A stretch of 64,000 nucleotides of DNA from Skeletonema tropicum (lineage: Eukaryota > Bacillariophyta > Thalassiosirophyceae > Thalassiosirales > Thalassiosiraceae), in NCBI GenBank assembly GCA_037178625.1, contig CM074148.1, positions 806,001 through 870,000 of the forward strand, in the 5' to 3' direction. Of this stretch, positions 1-10,221 are shown piece by piece. Within the stretch, counting starts at the first letter, position 1; every line of letters begins with the position of its first letter. The notes below the pieces were generated by a model. It was not told the origin of the DNA, made no database searches, and worked only from the letters and a program-made list of their open reading frames with translations. A program made the position numbers and the translations under genes.

Positions 1-316
1 CATTACCGCTACACATGTTTGAATACGAAGACGATGAGGCAGAACATGGAGTAGTGGGTTTCAATAGATAAATGACAGGATAAAGAATAACACAGGCACA
101 ATGCTCAGTCTTGAGTCTCGTATACACCGGCATCGAAGTTGAATACTCCATGAAACAAATTAATAGAAAACTTCACACCATTTATTTACATTACTCCTTC
201 GCCCCTCATGTATATATATTTTCAAACAGATTAAGTTGTCTGGGTCCACTACTGAGCAATGGATATTTGCTTTCGACCTCCTCCTCCATACCATCCAGTT
301 CAATCTCCCAGCGCCT

Positions 317-1885
317 CTACCAATTCACAGCACATCCAGGTTGGAACGTATCAAACGCCAAAAAGTTTTTCAGCTTATTCGCCGCAATAACACTCGCCAC
401 AGCTGCCCTAAACTTTCTCTTTCCATTAAACTTCCTCAAATTGTTTAAATTACTTCCCATATCAATAGCACCCAACTCTGCATCGGTGGCCGCAGCTATC
501 CAATTCGACTGCAATGCCTCACGCGCCGTCAATCGATCTTTCGCTCGAACACAAAGCAAATTAGAAATCAAGTTTTTGGCATCTTCCGACACGGTTCCCC
601 AGTATTCCTCGTGGAATTCATATTGTCCCTTTCGAATTTTACGGAATAGACGTTTTTGATCGTCTTCTATGAAGGGGGGATAGCCCCCGAGTAGGATGTA
701 GAGGATTACACCTACACTCCACATGTCGGCTGATTCATCGTAGGGCTTGCCGTTGAGAATCTCGGGTGCAACGTATCCCTGTGAGTAGAGGATAGAAATA
801 GAAAGTGATTTTTGTTTGTTGAGAAAATATGATGAAATAATGATTTGTTGAAAAAATACCACACAATCATCGGTTCAAGGCCAAAGACTCAATCAAACTT
901 CCCCCTGTCCAATTCTACACAAATCTATCCACCCAAGCAACTCACCGGAGTACCACACTGAGTCTTCAAACTCCCCGGCCCCTCCACAATCTTTGCAAAT
1001 CCAAAATCCGCAATCTTAATACTCGAATCATCCTCCATACTCAACAGCAACAAATTCTCCGGCTTCAAATCCCTATGCGCCACTCCATGCTCATGACAAT
1101 AGTCAATCGCCTCCAACAATATCCTACAAGTCGTCCTCGCCTCCTTCTCATTATAATAGCTCTTCTCCACAATCCGATCAAATAATTCCCCCCCCATGAC
1201 ACACTCCATCACTAAATAAAACATGTCTGCCTCCTCGAAAAAGTCGAACAGTCGAATGATGTGTTTGCAGTTGCGGAGTTGGGAGAGGATGGAGACTTCG
1301 TCCTTGAGGGCGAGGGTGTCCTCGCGGGAGAGTTTGGAGCGTTGGGGACGCATTTGATGGCGTAGGAGGTTGTGGGGGTGCGGGTGTGGGTGCCTCGTTT
1401 TACTACGGAGAAGGCTCCTGTGCCGAGCTGGAATATGTGTGTATATATTTATATATAGTATTGTGTGCGGTGGTTGGAAGTGTTTATTGGATAGAAAACA
1501 TTGGAATGTATGAGCGACGTCATGATTTATTTACATCAGAGAAGGTGTGTATTTTGCAAAAATATCAACATCATGTTCTATTCAGTTGCTTGCATTGCCA
1601 CACGTCCAATATAGTCAATTCTTCATCCATCAAAATTCCCCACAGCATCACACTCTTGCAAAAAATCTAGTGCCATCCATCACCACCTACATCTCTATAG
1701 ATGTACAATCTCAGTGCTCGCCTCAACGCATCAAAGATACAAACCCCGTGTCCAGATATCAAACTCTAAAATGACCCCATAAATCTAGTCATACCAACAA
1801 TGTTGAAACTCACCGTTTCCGAAAGAGAATAAAGCTCATTAAACCCCAATCCGGAGGAGGAATCCGGCCGTGGTGTTGATCCCAT
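317..1885 (-). CDS. CaMK-family Ser/Thr protein kinase (3 exons)
   Basis: Predicted calcium/calmodulin-dependent-type protein kinase that phosphorylates Ser/Thr on cytosolic or nuclear targets. Exons read 1885-1814, 1427-946 and 778-317, with GTGAGT donors and CAG/ACAG acceptors. Joining exon 1 to exon 2 completes the glycine loop (LGTGAFSVV), followed by AIKC (ATP-binding Lys), HRDLKPEN (catalytic loop), DFGFAK (Mg-binding) and, across intron 2, GTPGYVAPE (activation segment end). The C-terminus after the kinase fold (LRKFNGKRKFRAAVASVI) matches the autoinhibitory/calmodulin-binding region of CaMKI-like enzymes. Total length of about 338 residues is normal for the family. Exon 2 is 482 nt, one base short of in-frame: AIKC and the following KLSRED lie in different frames, so one base is missing near 1335-1350 (a CCCC run is present). 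This is either a sequence error or a null allele. Family certain; intactness uncertain. Confidence 0.9.
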
Positions 1886-2406
1886 GATTATGTATTTCGG
1901 TTTTTGCAGTGTGTTTGTTGTGATGATTGGATATCTTGCGCGCGGACAAATCACTGAGATTATTGAAGGCGTTGGATTTGTTGCTGTGCGAAATGTGACT
2001 CGTGTGTCGTCGTGCGTGGAAGTGTGTCTCTATGACCGAGAGTGAGAAAGTTCGCAGATAACGCGTGTCGTGGTCGTATAAAAGAGAAAGTTAGAACCGC
2101 ATTCTCTTTGATTGTATGTGAAATGAATCACGATTTGGTAAGTAAAAGGGTTTGATAATACTTAAGCTGAATACTTAAGGGGTTGGCGTCAGATTCGTCT
2201 CTCCACTCACTAAATGTAGCTACATTAAAAGCGGTTAACTCTGTTTTTTCCCATTCCCATTCACTATCCGTATTAGTATGATTGCTTCAGCTTCAGTTTC
2301 AGCGGGCATCATTGCTTCTCTGCTATATTTGATCATTGAATTGAGTGATTGTACGATACGACGATAGACGAAACGATCGCTGCAGCATTCAAACTTCGAT
2401 AGTTAG

Positions 2407-2824
2407 TCAACACATATGATAACTTATGGCAAAGTAGATGTATATGGGTAGAGCGTTTGAGAAAAGATGAAGTTGTGATGAAGAGCCTCATGCATACAGA
2501 GTTGGAAGCGTTGACTTGGGTTTGGGTGGTGAGCTGTCTCCAAGCTGGCGCAAGTGAAGCGTTGGCGGCGTTCAAGTAGGCTGACATGATGGGTGTCCTT
2601 GTAAAGCTCGGGGTTGACGGTCGACAGAAGGAAGAAATCAACGAGGGAGGACTATTCCTGTTGCAATCCTCAATCATGATCATGGTCATGGGGAGAGCCA
2701 TTTGATGGAGGCAATACAAACGAAGAGGATGGTGCCCATGGAGATACGTCGGAGGCGAACTTGGTGTTTTGCGATGACGACCACGATGGAGAAGATGAAG
2801 ATGAAGATGAGGAGGATGTCTGAA
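2407..2824 (+). pseudogene. Decayed small coding region with acidic C-terminus
   Basis: Unrecognised. A coding-looking plus-strand frame runs from about 2407 (…RLRKDEVVMKSLMHTELEAL…) to an in-frame TAG near 2576, then continues open in the same frame (MMGVLVKLGVDGRQKEE…) to about 2695. There a one-base shift opens a strongly acidic tail (CDDDHDGEDEDEDEEDV) that stops at 2824. A TATAAAAG box lies near 2076 and a short ATG exon with a GTAAGT donor near 2124, so a spliced gene is possible: GTGAGC near 2544 to AAG near 2608 would remove the TAG. The minus-strand His/Pro/Leu-rich frame over the same bases is its antisense shadow. Function unknown; weak call. Confidence 0.3.
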
Positions 2825-3025
2825 TAGGTGTTGCGAAAGATGGTAAAAAGGGGGTGTGAGCTTCACATCGACATCGTGGGCGTCAGAGCTTGGTCCTCTC
2901 TATCTCATGGTGTTAAGTCAACATAGATGGCATCAATCCAGCTGAAGATTGAAGATTGCGTCGTGAGGAGGTAAAGTGGAAAGTGGCGCAGCTAGTTGGT
3001 CCTGGTGATTTCTGTGAACCTATTA

Positions 3026-3871
3026 CTGTGTCCACGCATGAAATTTATTTTTGCCAAATTTGGCCTCGCTCGGCCAAATTTTGCCAAGTAAAATTTTGCA
3101 AAAATTTAGCTTCACAAATTTGACTTTGTGTCCACGCATGGCTACTGGCGGGAACTAAATCGTACCGGAAATAAATCGTACCACGGAGACATCTCCACAC
3201 AAATCACTAACAAAACACAAAAACGACGCATTCTACACCCTAATATCATGGTTCTGAGCCTCCATGTCAACGCCTATCCCAAATAATCGACCATAATATG
3301 ATAGTATAGACAAGTAGCTTTCGATAGAACCACTGGTCAACGTTGTAGGTAGTATACTCGCATAGCAGCAGCAGCACAGGCATGCAGATATGCCGTAGAC
3401 ATGCGTCATTCTAGATCGAAATAGCAGTTATTGGTCCCAAATTTGTCGATAGGTGCTCCATCTCGACGAACTATAGTCTCTTCTGCATCATATCATGTAT
3501 ATATACTGTTTGGGATTCTATTTTTAGACCGCTCTATGTATTTTCGTCGAGTAGCATGGCCGAATTTATGACTCTTTTCATGTTGTTAGTGTTTTGTGCG
3601 TAAAATTTGATAAATCGTACCGCGGCGAGGTACGATTTAGTTCCCGCCAGTAGATGGTAAATTTTGCTTATTTTCATTTTTTGTTAGGACGGCTCATGAT
3701 TCTTTCTTTGAGAAGGCCAAATTTGGAGGCCAAAAATGAAATTTGATATTTTTGCCAAAAGGCAAAATTTGCCAAAGGAGGCCAAATTTGAAATTTGAAA
3801 TTTGGCCAAGCGAGGCCAAATTTGGCAAAAATATGAAAAATTAGGAGGCCAAATTTGATGCGTGGACACAG
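3026..3871. mobile_element. Outer MITE with 14-bp TIRs and TA target duplication
   Basis: An 846 bp element with inverted termini CTGTGTCCACGCAT at 3026 and ATGCGTGGACACAG ending at 3871, flanked by TA on both sides (3024-3025 and 3872-3873). The interior is non-coding and unusually rich in short palindromic words built on GGCCAAATTTGGC in both orientations (about 3050-3120 and 3715-3860). A third copy of TGTGTCCACGCATGG occurs internally near 3127. TIRs plus TA suggest a Tc1/mariner-related or similar non-autonomous element. It is interrupted by a second element at 3142-3653. Confidence 0.7.
3142..3653. mobile_element. Inner MITE nested in the outer MITE
   Basis: Inverted termini of 25 bp, beginning CTACTGGCGGGAACTAAATC at 3142 and mirrored exactly at 3629-3653. 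If the element is taken as starting at CTGGCGGG, it is flanked by TA (3143-3144 and 3651-3652). If the full 25 bp is used, ATGG is duplicated (3138-3141 and 3654-3657). The motif TAAATCGTACC recurs just inside the left end and near the right end. No coding potential seen. The nesting shows it arrived after the outer element. Confidence 0.72.
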
Positions 3872-3937
3872 TATTCAGAGGTCATTGTTTCGTTACCAGA
3901 ACTTCTTGGTGTTGTTTATTTTGTGAGAGAAAAGTTC

Positions 3938-5786
3938 TCAACCCAAATAAGTATGCTTCCATTTCCAGCAAGATCCTGGATTTACTAGTATAGTACCTAG
4001 GATTATGGTACCTACGTACATTTTGGCGATTGTGGATACTAAACGGATACTGGATACTGGATACTGGATACTGGATACTGGATATTGGATACTAAATCTG
4101 GTTCCCGAATACTGACACGAACATGCCGAACACATCATGATTGATGGAATAGAGGCAAATGGGAACTTGAGCGTGTCAGTTCCGGCTCTTACAAGTAACT
4201 TCGTGTCGGTCAAACCACAATCGGAAGTCACATTGAAGAAGGTTTCTGCAAATTCTTTCCTCGTTGTGGGGGTGGCCGTCGTCATTGAGAGGTATCCTGT
4301 CACAGCCTTATTCTTCTTGCTCCTCAACTTCAATTTATCACCATATGTCTGAACATCATCTCCCCAGTACAGCGCTTCTCCATCTGGTGTTCGAGCGATG
4401 CATTGGTTCACCATCTTAGTCACTGGATACTCCCAGTTTTTGCTTTACTATATTGCAAAGAGCTCTCCCTACAATCAGTCAGCATTTGAGTTACCGGATA
4501 GTACTCATCATTCTCCTTTGTTGGAAAGGTGGCATTGAGATTGATCATCAACTCGTCAGTATTTGTCATCATCCTTCGTACACCCTCACTGATGCTTGTC
4601 GACCCTTCCTTCGTCAAGACGGAGTTGCTAATTGAAGATGGTCTCGATTTCAAATATTCTTCGGTTAGTCTTTCCTTCTCGTTAGGTTTATTTTCATCGA
4701 TTGTACTCTTTGGGTGCACTTTTCTTTCAGCAGCTGTGAATAGAAATGGCATCATGCGGTTATTGCCTTCGATTGCTGACACCATGACCTTAACATTGTC
4801 GAGCGCTTTTTTGAATCGAAGAAAGCACTGGAATTGATTAAGTTCACCACACTCTTGGTCGTTACGCTCGGCCCACTCGAAGTTCTCAGTGAAGTCCAGC
4901 CTGTTCCAGTGTTTCACAAAGGACGACCTCCCCTTTGCGGTGAAGAGATTACATGAGAAGAGGCTTACAAAGTGAGCCTCTGACATTTCTCTAAGGCCGA
5001 TGAGGAGCTTCGTTTGTGCTGCGGGTGTAGCTACAACTCCTGTCGATTCTTTTGCATACGATTTTCCCATATCACTGACGACATTAATCAGTTCCACTTC
5101 CTGATGAACGTATTAGGAATTGAGATATATATTTTAGTTAGTATTAGTATTGATGATGATATGAAATAGGTTGAAACGATATTATTTTCCCGCTGGGAAA
5201 ATAATTCCATGTCAATTCATGTAACGTTACTTACTTTGTTTGTGTCACCGCTACGGTTCTCTGTCGGGACACTACCACCGTTCTTGTTTGAGAAGAAAAG
5301 GTCAATTACTGTGCTGTCGAAGGTTTCAGCGCAGTTCTTCTTGAATCCATTTGGATTGCCAGCCATGGAATTTTGGAGTTTCAACGTTGTTTCGACATTC
5401 ACTGCATTGTCGTTGGTTTGAAGCGACATGGGTCTCCCGTCGTCGCCTAAGACTAGCAAAGCCACGGCAGTTGAGGCATGCACCCTAAGACCTGTCTTGG
5501 ACCATACATTCGCTCTATCATTAGCCACATCAGCTGCAGCTGCATCAGTAGCATCATTCGGATCAGATACGGTCTTGGTCTCGGTGGACGATGCATTCTT
5601 AGCTGAAGGCGATCCAGTGTTGGAGCCGGCGCTGTTGATGGAAGTCGAAGTCGAATCCGTGGCGGCGATTTTGGCAGTTGCACCTTCATCTCCGCTTCCT
5701 CCACCGCGGAGTGCAATCGGACCTGTTTGAGCGGCGGCCTTGACGCCGTTAATGTTGCTGATGATGATGCTGCTGCTGAATTTCAT
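3938..5786 (-). pseudogene. Unknown two-exon protein, probable frameshift
   Basis: Not recognised. Exon 1 is 5786-5235 (184 codons, starting MKFSSSIIISN, Gly/Ala/Ser/Thr-rich middle), with donor GTAAGT. The intron is 134 nt. Exon 2 begins at 5100 after CAG, in phase (EVELINVVSDMGKSY…), and is open to 4420. The next frame is then open from about 4425 to 3938 (…VTKMVNQCIARTPDGEALYWGDDV…), so one base is probably missing or extra near 4420-4430. The last ~40 codons read through a minisatellite (repeats of QYPVSSI), so the true C-terminus may be truncated or replaced. No membrane segment or catalytic motif is evident. The composition suggests a real diatom-type gene. Low confidence on everything but its existence. 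Confidence 0.5.
4035..4098. repeat. ATACTGG minisatellite 1
   Basis: Tandem 7-bp units (GGATACT) repeated about eight times with minor variants, next to TACGTACAT. The same unit occurs again at 37838-37910, also close to TACGTACAT. Confidence 0.85.
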
Positions 5787-6268
5787 TTTGTTTTGTTCTC
5801 TGTTGCTGTTGTGTACTCAGTATTGGAAAAAGTGAGCTCTTGTGCAGCTTTCTTTTTCTGAGTACTTACTGTGTCGCTTATGTACTCGGCATTTTGTCGG
5901 CACTTTTTGCGAAGCGAGCGAGACAGCTGTTTTTGCATTATCTCAGTTTAGTGATGATTTGATAGGATGCATGCGTTGGAATTGAGTATTATGTTTGTGT
6001 GTGTAACTCTAAAAGATTACTACGACAATCTCAAGATCAAAACTGAGTGCCGGTAGGATAAGCTATCTTGATTTAGAGCCGGACGGAGAGGCTATCTTTT
6101 GTTTTAGTGTATCTTCTTTCGACCTTTTTTGGGAAGATATCTTTACATCGGAATTAGTAGTATCTTTGCTCAAAAATCTTATGTCGTGCACTTCTCATCT
6201 TGTTTGCTCCAGCATTGCATCACTTCTGTCATTGTTTTTCAGCAGCAGCAACAACAACAACCAATACA
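5787..6268. other. Intergenic region between divergent genes
   Basis: No open frame of note. It separates two divergently transcribed genes (start codons at 5786 minus and 6269 plus) and so must hold both promoters. No clear TATA box or repeat is visible. Confidence 0.4.
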
Positions 6269-6871
6269 ATGAAAGTAGCTTCCAAAACTAACATTTCCAC
6301 CGCGAACAGCTCCGGGAAGGGGTTTCGTAAAACGAAAGCGAAGACCTCGACTTCAATTCCAGCTGTCACTAGCATCGTTTGGCGCAACATCACGCAATCT
6401 TCTCTCGATACGATAGCTCGTCACAAGCTAGGCAAGACGAGTCCACTCCCTTCAAGTACGGATGAAATCAATAAAATTGCTTTCAGTTGCTACTCTGCTA
6501 AGGAGCTTCCTTTCGTTCTCCAAGGTCTTGGATTTTCGGGTCTGACTTACCCTACTAAGAAGGCTGAACTTGTCAAGTTAGCTGTCGATACTTTTCGTGC
6601 TGTTTCTCACTTAAAGAATGGTGCTGGCGATTCATCTTCCAGTCCATCCAATGTCGGACTTTTTGTTTCAGCCACGCACACCACCGGAACCAAAGCTTCT
6701 GCCGAAGCCTCAGCAGGATCTGTTTCAGGCTCGAACACTGGACTTCTTGTTTCAGCCAAAGCTTCCGCCGCAGCCTCAGCAGGCTCTGTTTCAGGCTCGA
6801 ACAATGCTACCGATACTGGTGATGTTGATCGGCCCTCGGGGCCCCCGTTCATGGAGTGCAGAGCAGCGTAA
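6269..6871 (+). CDS. Small SAP-like, Ala/Ser-repeat protein
   Basis: A protein of about 200 residues. ATG at 6269 is preferred because the upstream in-frame start is only a TTG. The N-terminus is basic and Ser/Thr-rich. A central helical block (ELPFVLQGLGFSGLTYPTKK followed by AELVKLAVDTF) resembles a SAP-type DNA-binding helix-extended-helix, an inference from pattern only. The C-terminal third carries two imperfect copies of a unit ASAxASAGSVSGSN separated by TGLLVSAK. The protein at 20314-21035 has a similar architecture (Ala/Ser repeats plus a GLTKDELIARAV block), so the two may belong to one family. No neighbour suggests a pathway. Confidence 0.5.
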   Translation: MKVASKTNISTANSSGKGFRKTKAKTSTSIPAVTSIVWRNITQSSLDTIARHKLGKTSPLPSSTDEINKIAFSCYSAKELPFVLQGLGFSGLTYPTKKAELVKLAVDTFRAVSHLKNGAGDSSSSPSNVGLFVSATHTTGTKASAEASAGSVSGSNTGLLVSAKASAAASAGSVSGSNNATDTGDVDRPSGPPFMECRAA

Positions 6872-7346
6872 TAGGGGGCCGCAGGTGCCCTTCTATTACA
6901 GGTGGGAAAATTCATTTTTTTCACCCCATTATTCTACAGAGTTATAGGTAGGAATCAGTACATGTGTTTTTTAGTGAGAAGGTTTACTTTAGGGACACGT
7001 AGAGTCCTCGGTAGAGACTACCAGCGTAGGATCTGTATTTGTTCCTATGTAGAAAGCAAGAAGTACCTGTTGAAAGCGAGAAATTTACTGTACTGAAGCC
7101 GCTTTTTGAGCATCTAAATCGGTCTGTACGAGAAAGAAATACAGGTTTTACACGGGCGTTAGTCGATTTAGTTTTTGTCTTTCTTCGTCGCGAGAAAATG
7201 TCTTTTTGTAAAACTGTGCTTGATATATCGAATCGTGCGCTTGCAGATGTTTTACTGATCACCAGATGCAGACGCTTAATTGAGTTGTTGTATTCTTTGT
7301 GGTGAGAAAGTGTCTGTTTTGTAAAACTGTGCAGTGATCAATTTTA

Positions 7347-8226
7347 CTAATCACCAGATGAAGATCCTGCGAAGTAATCACTTGGGATTTCATGATCCTT
7401 CTTCGCTTCTTTCCACTTCTTGTTCGGGTTGGTTATGATGTTGGTAATCCTGGTTGTCAGGTCTGTCCTGTCTTTGATGAAATTGCCCTTGATTGCTGCT
7501 GCGTACGATGTTTCTGTGATTTCTTCCAACTTTCTCTTGCTATACCTCGTCTTCGACTCTTCTGCCTTTCCGTCCAAGTATTTCACCCACTTTGCTCGCT
7601 TCTTGTACGATTCGCAGAACTGGCCATTTTGCTTTCTCTTGCAATTTTTTAATCGGTTCGTTGAAATGTTGCTTCCGGTCCAGTATATGGCACTGTCCGA
7701 CGGGTATGCTTGATCTTTGGAGCCAAGTGTTTTGCCTCTGCTGGTAGCCACGTACATTGTTCCAAGAAACTTGCTAATCTCCCACAACTCATCTGCTGGA
7801 TCTATTATCATGCGGTTCCAGCGGTCTCCTTTGTCGAATCCAGCTTCGAGTCCTTGACAGCGGTGGATGGTGATGGCGTAGGCAATTTGCAATGGCATGA
7901 ATAATGCGGTGCAGCATCCCCTGTTGCAAATCTGCTCGTAGGGTGGGATTGGCACGTGCTGTGCGCAATAAGTTGGGGTAGGATGCATTTGTATCAGTAT
8001 GAAATGAGTTAGTAGTGTTTTCGCAGAGAGTGGCAATTGTCTTGTGTCTTTCGTGTGTCAACTTTTACTCACCGTTGGGTTGTTCTTGTCCCATGGGTCC
8101 TCGCCTGGTGGTGGTTTGTATGTAGGGAAATCCACAACAATGTACTTCGGTAGGCTAACCTCACCTTTACCGTTTGGTCCAACGGAGCGATCCTTATCGT
8201 AAACGAGTTGTCTTATTTCTTCGTCG
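7347..8226 (-). pseudogene. Helitron/PIF1-type helicase C-terminal fragment, copy A
   Basis: C-terminal part of a superfamily 1 helicase of the PIF1/Helitron type. An upstream exon (about 8226-8078) encodes LPKYIVVDFPTYKPPP…DKNNPT and ends at a GTGAGT donor. The next exon begins after CACAG at about 7955 (HVPIPPYEQICNRGC…) and runs to 7347. Diagnostic helicase motifs are AYAITIHRCQG (motif V-like, usually AxTIHKSQG) and MYVATSRGK (motif VI-like, usually YVAxSR). A basic tail of about 110 residues (KRKQNG…KKWKEAKKDHE) follows. Walker A and B motifs and the Rep half are absent, so this is a fragment. It would have unwound DNA during Helitron rolling-circle transposition. Confidence 0.75.
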
Positions 8227-8398
8227 CGAGAAATTGACTTTTTTGGAAAACTGTGCAGTGTTCAATTTTACTGATCACCAGATGCAGACGCTGGATTGAG
8301 TTGTTGTATTCTTCGTGGTGAGAAATTGTCTTTTTTGTAAAACTGTGCAGCGATCAATTTTACAATACTAATCACCAAATGCAGATCCTGCGAAGTAA

Positions 8399-8962
8399 TC
8401 ATTTGGGATTTCGTGATCCTTCTTCGCTTCTTTCCACTTCTTGTTCGGGTTGGTTATGATGTCGGTAATCCTGGTTGTCAAGTCTGTCCTGTCTTTGATG
8501 AAATCGCCCTTGATATGTTTTTGTGATTTCTTCCAACTTTCTCTTGCTATACCTCGTCTTCGACTCTTCTGCCTTTCCGTCCAAGTATTTCACCCACTTT
8601 GCTCGCCTCTTGTAAGATTCGCAGAACTGGCCATTTTGCTTTCTCTTGCAATTTTTTATTTGGTTCGTTGAAATGTTGCTTCCCGTCCAGTATATGGCAC
8701 TGTCCGACGGGTATGCTTGATCTTTGGAGCCAAGTGTTTTGCCTCTGCTGGTAGCCACGTACATTGTCCCAAGATTCTTGCTAATCTCCCACAACTCATC
8801 TGCCGGATCTATTATCATGCGGTTCCAGCGGTCTCCTTTGTCGAATCCTGCTTCGAGTCCTTGACAGCGGTGAATGGTGATGGCGTAGGCAATTTGCAAT
8901 GGCATGAATAATGCGGTGCAGCATCCCCTGTTGCAAATCTGTTCGTAGGGTGGGATGGGCAC
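8399..8962 (-). pseudogene. Helitron/PIF1-type helicase C-terminal fragment, copy B
   Basis: Second copy of the helicase tail, about 90% like copy A at protein level, with the same AYAITIHRCQG and MYVATSRGK motifs and the same CACAG acceptor just upstream. After KLEEITKT the frame differs from copy A because about 15 bp are missing, so its last ~30 residues are shifted. Its 5' exon is gone: upstream of DKNNPT the sequence switches to the MBD-like gene at 9078-9926. It cannot make an active helicase. Confidence 0.75.
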
Positions 8963-9077
8963 GTGCTGTGCGAAATAAGTTGGAAAGATGCATTTGCATC
9001 AGAATGAAATGAGTTAGTAGTGTTTTCACAGAGAGTGGCAATCGTTTTGTGTCTTTCGTGTGTCCACTTTTACTCAC

Positions 9078-9926
9078 CGTTGGGTTGTTCTTATCCCCAA
9101 AGTATCGACAGTGGCGAGTACGATCATCGCCTGTTCCTCGGACAGTTCCTCGATGTTGTAACTTGATCCGTCAGATTTCGTGGGTATTGTTGCACTTGCA
9201 TGATCGTCCATCATGGCTCTGGCACGTTGCTCTCGTGTCAATTGCATCTTCTCTGCCAATTTCGACATTGCCGAATTGTCAACATCGTCAGTATCAGTAA
9301 AACATTCTTGATACTCACTTACAACGAGTTTACTAAGTCGTTGTACACTATCCGCACTTTCAACACTTGGATTCAAATCACCACTATCAACGCCGCCATT
9401 AGGATTGCCATTCGACTTAGACGAGGGAGGAGCAGCCTCGGTGATGTTTGATGGAGAAGAATGTGCCTTCGCAAGCTTCAAACTCTTGAAAAGCTTGTTA
9501 TCGGGGGAGAGGTAATGGTGGTAAACAGCGCCGCGGGTCTTGCCGCCCTTACGTTTGATACTCTTTCTTTTCCACCCATCAGAGAGATCGGAGTGGGTGT
9601 AATCAACCCACTCATTCTTGCTATGTAGAAGGCAGTTGTATTGGTTCGTTAGATAAAATTGTGCAGTGATCGATTATATCAATGATTCCATAAGTGTGCA
9701 ATAGTGCGGTAGTATAGTGCACAATGCACAAAAGTAAACTCACATGATAGTTGAATCCGACAGGCCTTTTCACCGACAGGTACCGGTTTAGACTTTCTCG
9801 TAACAGCACCTTTCTCGGACAAATCCGGTTCATTTCATCATCGTCTTCAACAGCTTGATCAGGCGAGCCCACGGTGGATTCGAGACCGCGGCAGACGACA
9901 TTTGTGTGACTCCGACTTTGAACTAA
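9078..9926 (-). pseudogene. MBD-like domain protein fragment fused to helicase remnant
   Basis: Exon from about 9926 (after a TAG acceptor) to 9744 (…KRPVGFNYH), donor GTGAGT, 127 nt intron, then exon 9616-9078 starting NEWVDYTHSDL after CAAG. The exon 2 block GWKRKSIKRKGGKTRG…YHHYLSPDNKLFKSLKLAK fits the methyl-CpG-binding-domain pattern (GW, R..G, YY.SP.G..F.S). This is an inference from motif spacing. The rest is acidic and Ser-rich. At the 3' end the frame runs into the duplicated helicase exon (TLG followed by the DKNNPT bases in a shifted frame), so the gene is a chimaera with a lost C-terminus. The 5' exon is not found. A similar domain opens the gene at 24378-27036. Confidence 0.5.
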
Positions 9927-9972
9927 TTCCTACGTAGAGGGTAGTTAGTGAGTTCGACCAATAAAACACCCC

Positions 9973-10047
9973 TGAGACGGCAACACCCAACATATTCGTG
10001 TTCCCCAGACTCTTGCGAGTTAGAATATGCTGGGTGTTGCCGTCTCA
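9973..10047. other. Long hairpin 1 upstream of paralogue A
   Basis: Stem arms 9973-9997 and 10023-10047 pair at 24 of 25 positions, with a 25-nt loop (…CCCCAGACTCTTGCGAGTTA). The 3' arm ends 175 bp before the ATG of the decayed paralogue at 10222. The flank CACCCCTGAGA and the loop core TTGCGAGTTAG are shared with hairpin 2 at 21209-21283, but both strands of the stem differ together. Confidence 0.85.
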
Positions 10048-10221
10048 CTAGTTGGTTGTCAAAAGCATTCACCCCTAAAATATCTAGTGTATACAAACGG
10101 TATTAACGTTTTTGTGCGTGAGATCATTATGAGAACTCCTGCTTTTAGATTTTGAAATCTAGTTTTTTTTTGGCGCCAAGCATCATTTCTACATTTTGTG
10201 CACACATTTACTAGCAAAACC

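Larger units (their letters stand above)
7185..9096. repeat. ~1.0 kb tandem duplication of a Helitron-helicase segment
   Basis: Unit A (about 7185-8210) and unit B (about 8219-9096) match along nearly their whole length at an offset of about 1005-1020 bp. Each unit begins with two copies of a motif containing TGTAAAACTGTGCAG and TTTTACTGATCACCAG, then carries a helicase C-terminal exon and an intron. Unit B lacks about 15 bp present in unit A near 7495. Beyond the DKNNPT-coding stretch (8078-8096 and 9078-9098) the units diverge completely, which marks the duplication breakpoint. Confidence 0.8.

Noticed and set aside
2333..2866. 177-codon minus-strand frame, His/Pro/Leu-rich
   Set aside because: Composition typical of an antisense shadow; the plus strand over the same bases has better coding character.
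4035..4098. GGATACT array as telomeric repeat
   Set aside because: Internal position, degenerate 7-bp unit unlike TTAGGG-type repeats; treated as a minisatellite.
9973..10047. Hairpins as Helitron 3' ends or CRISPR-like repeats
   Set aside because: Stem of 25 bp and loop of 25 nt are much longer than Helitron terminal hairpins, no CTRR follows at the usual distance, and there is no repeat-spacer array.
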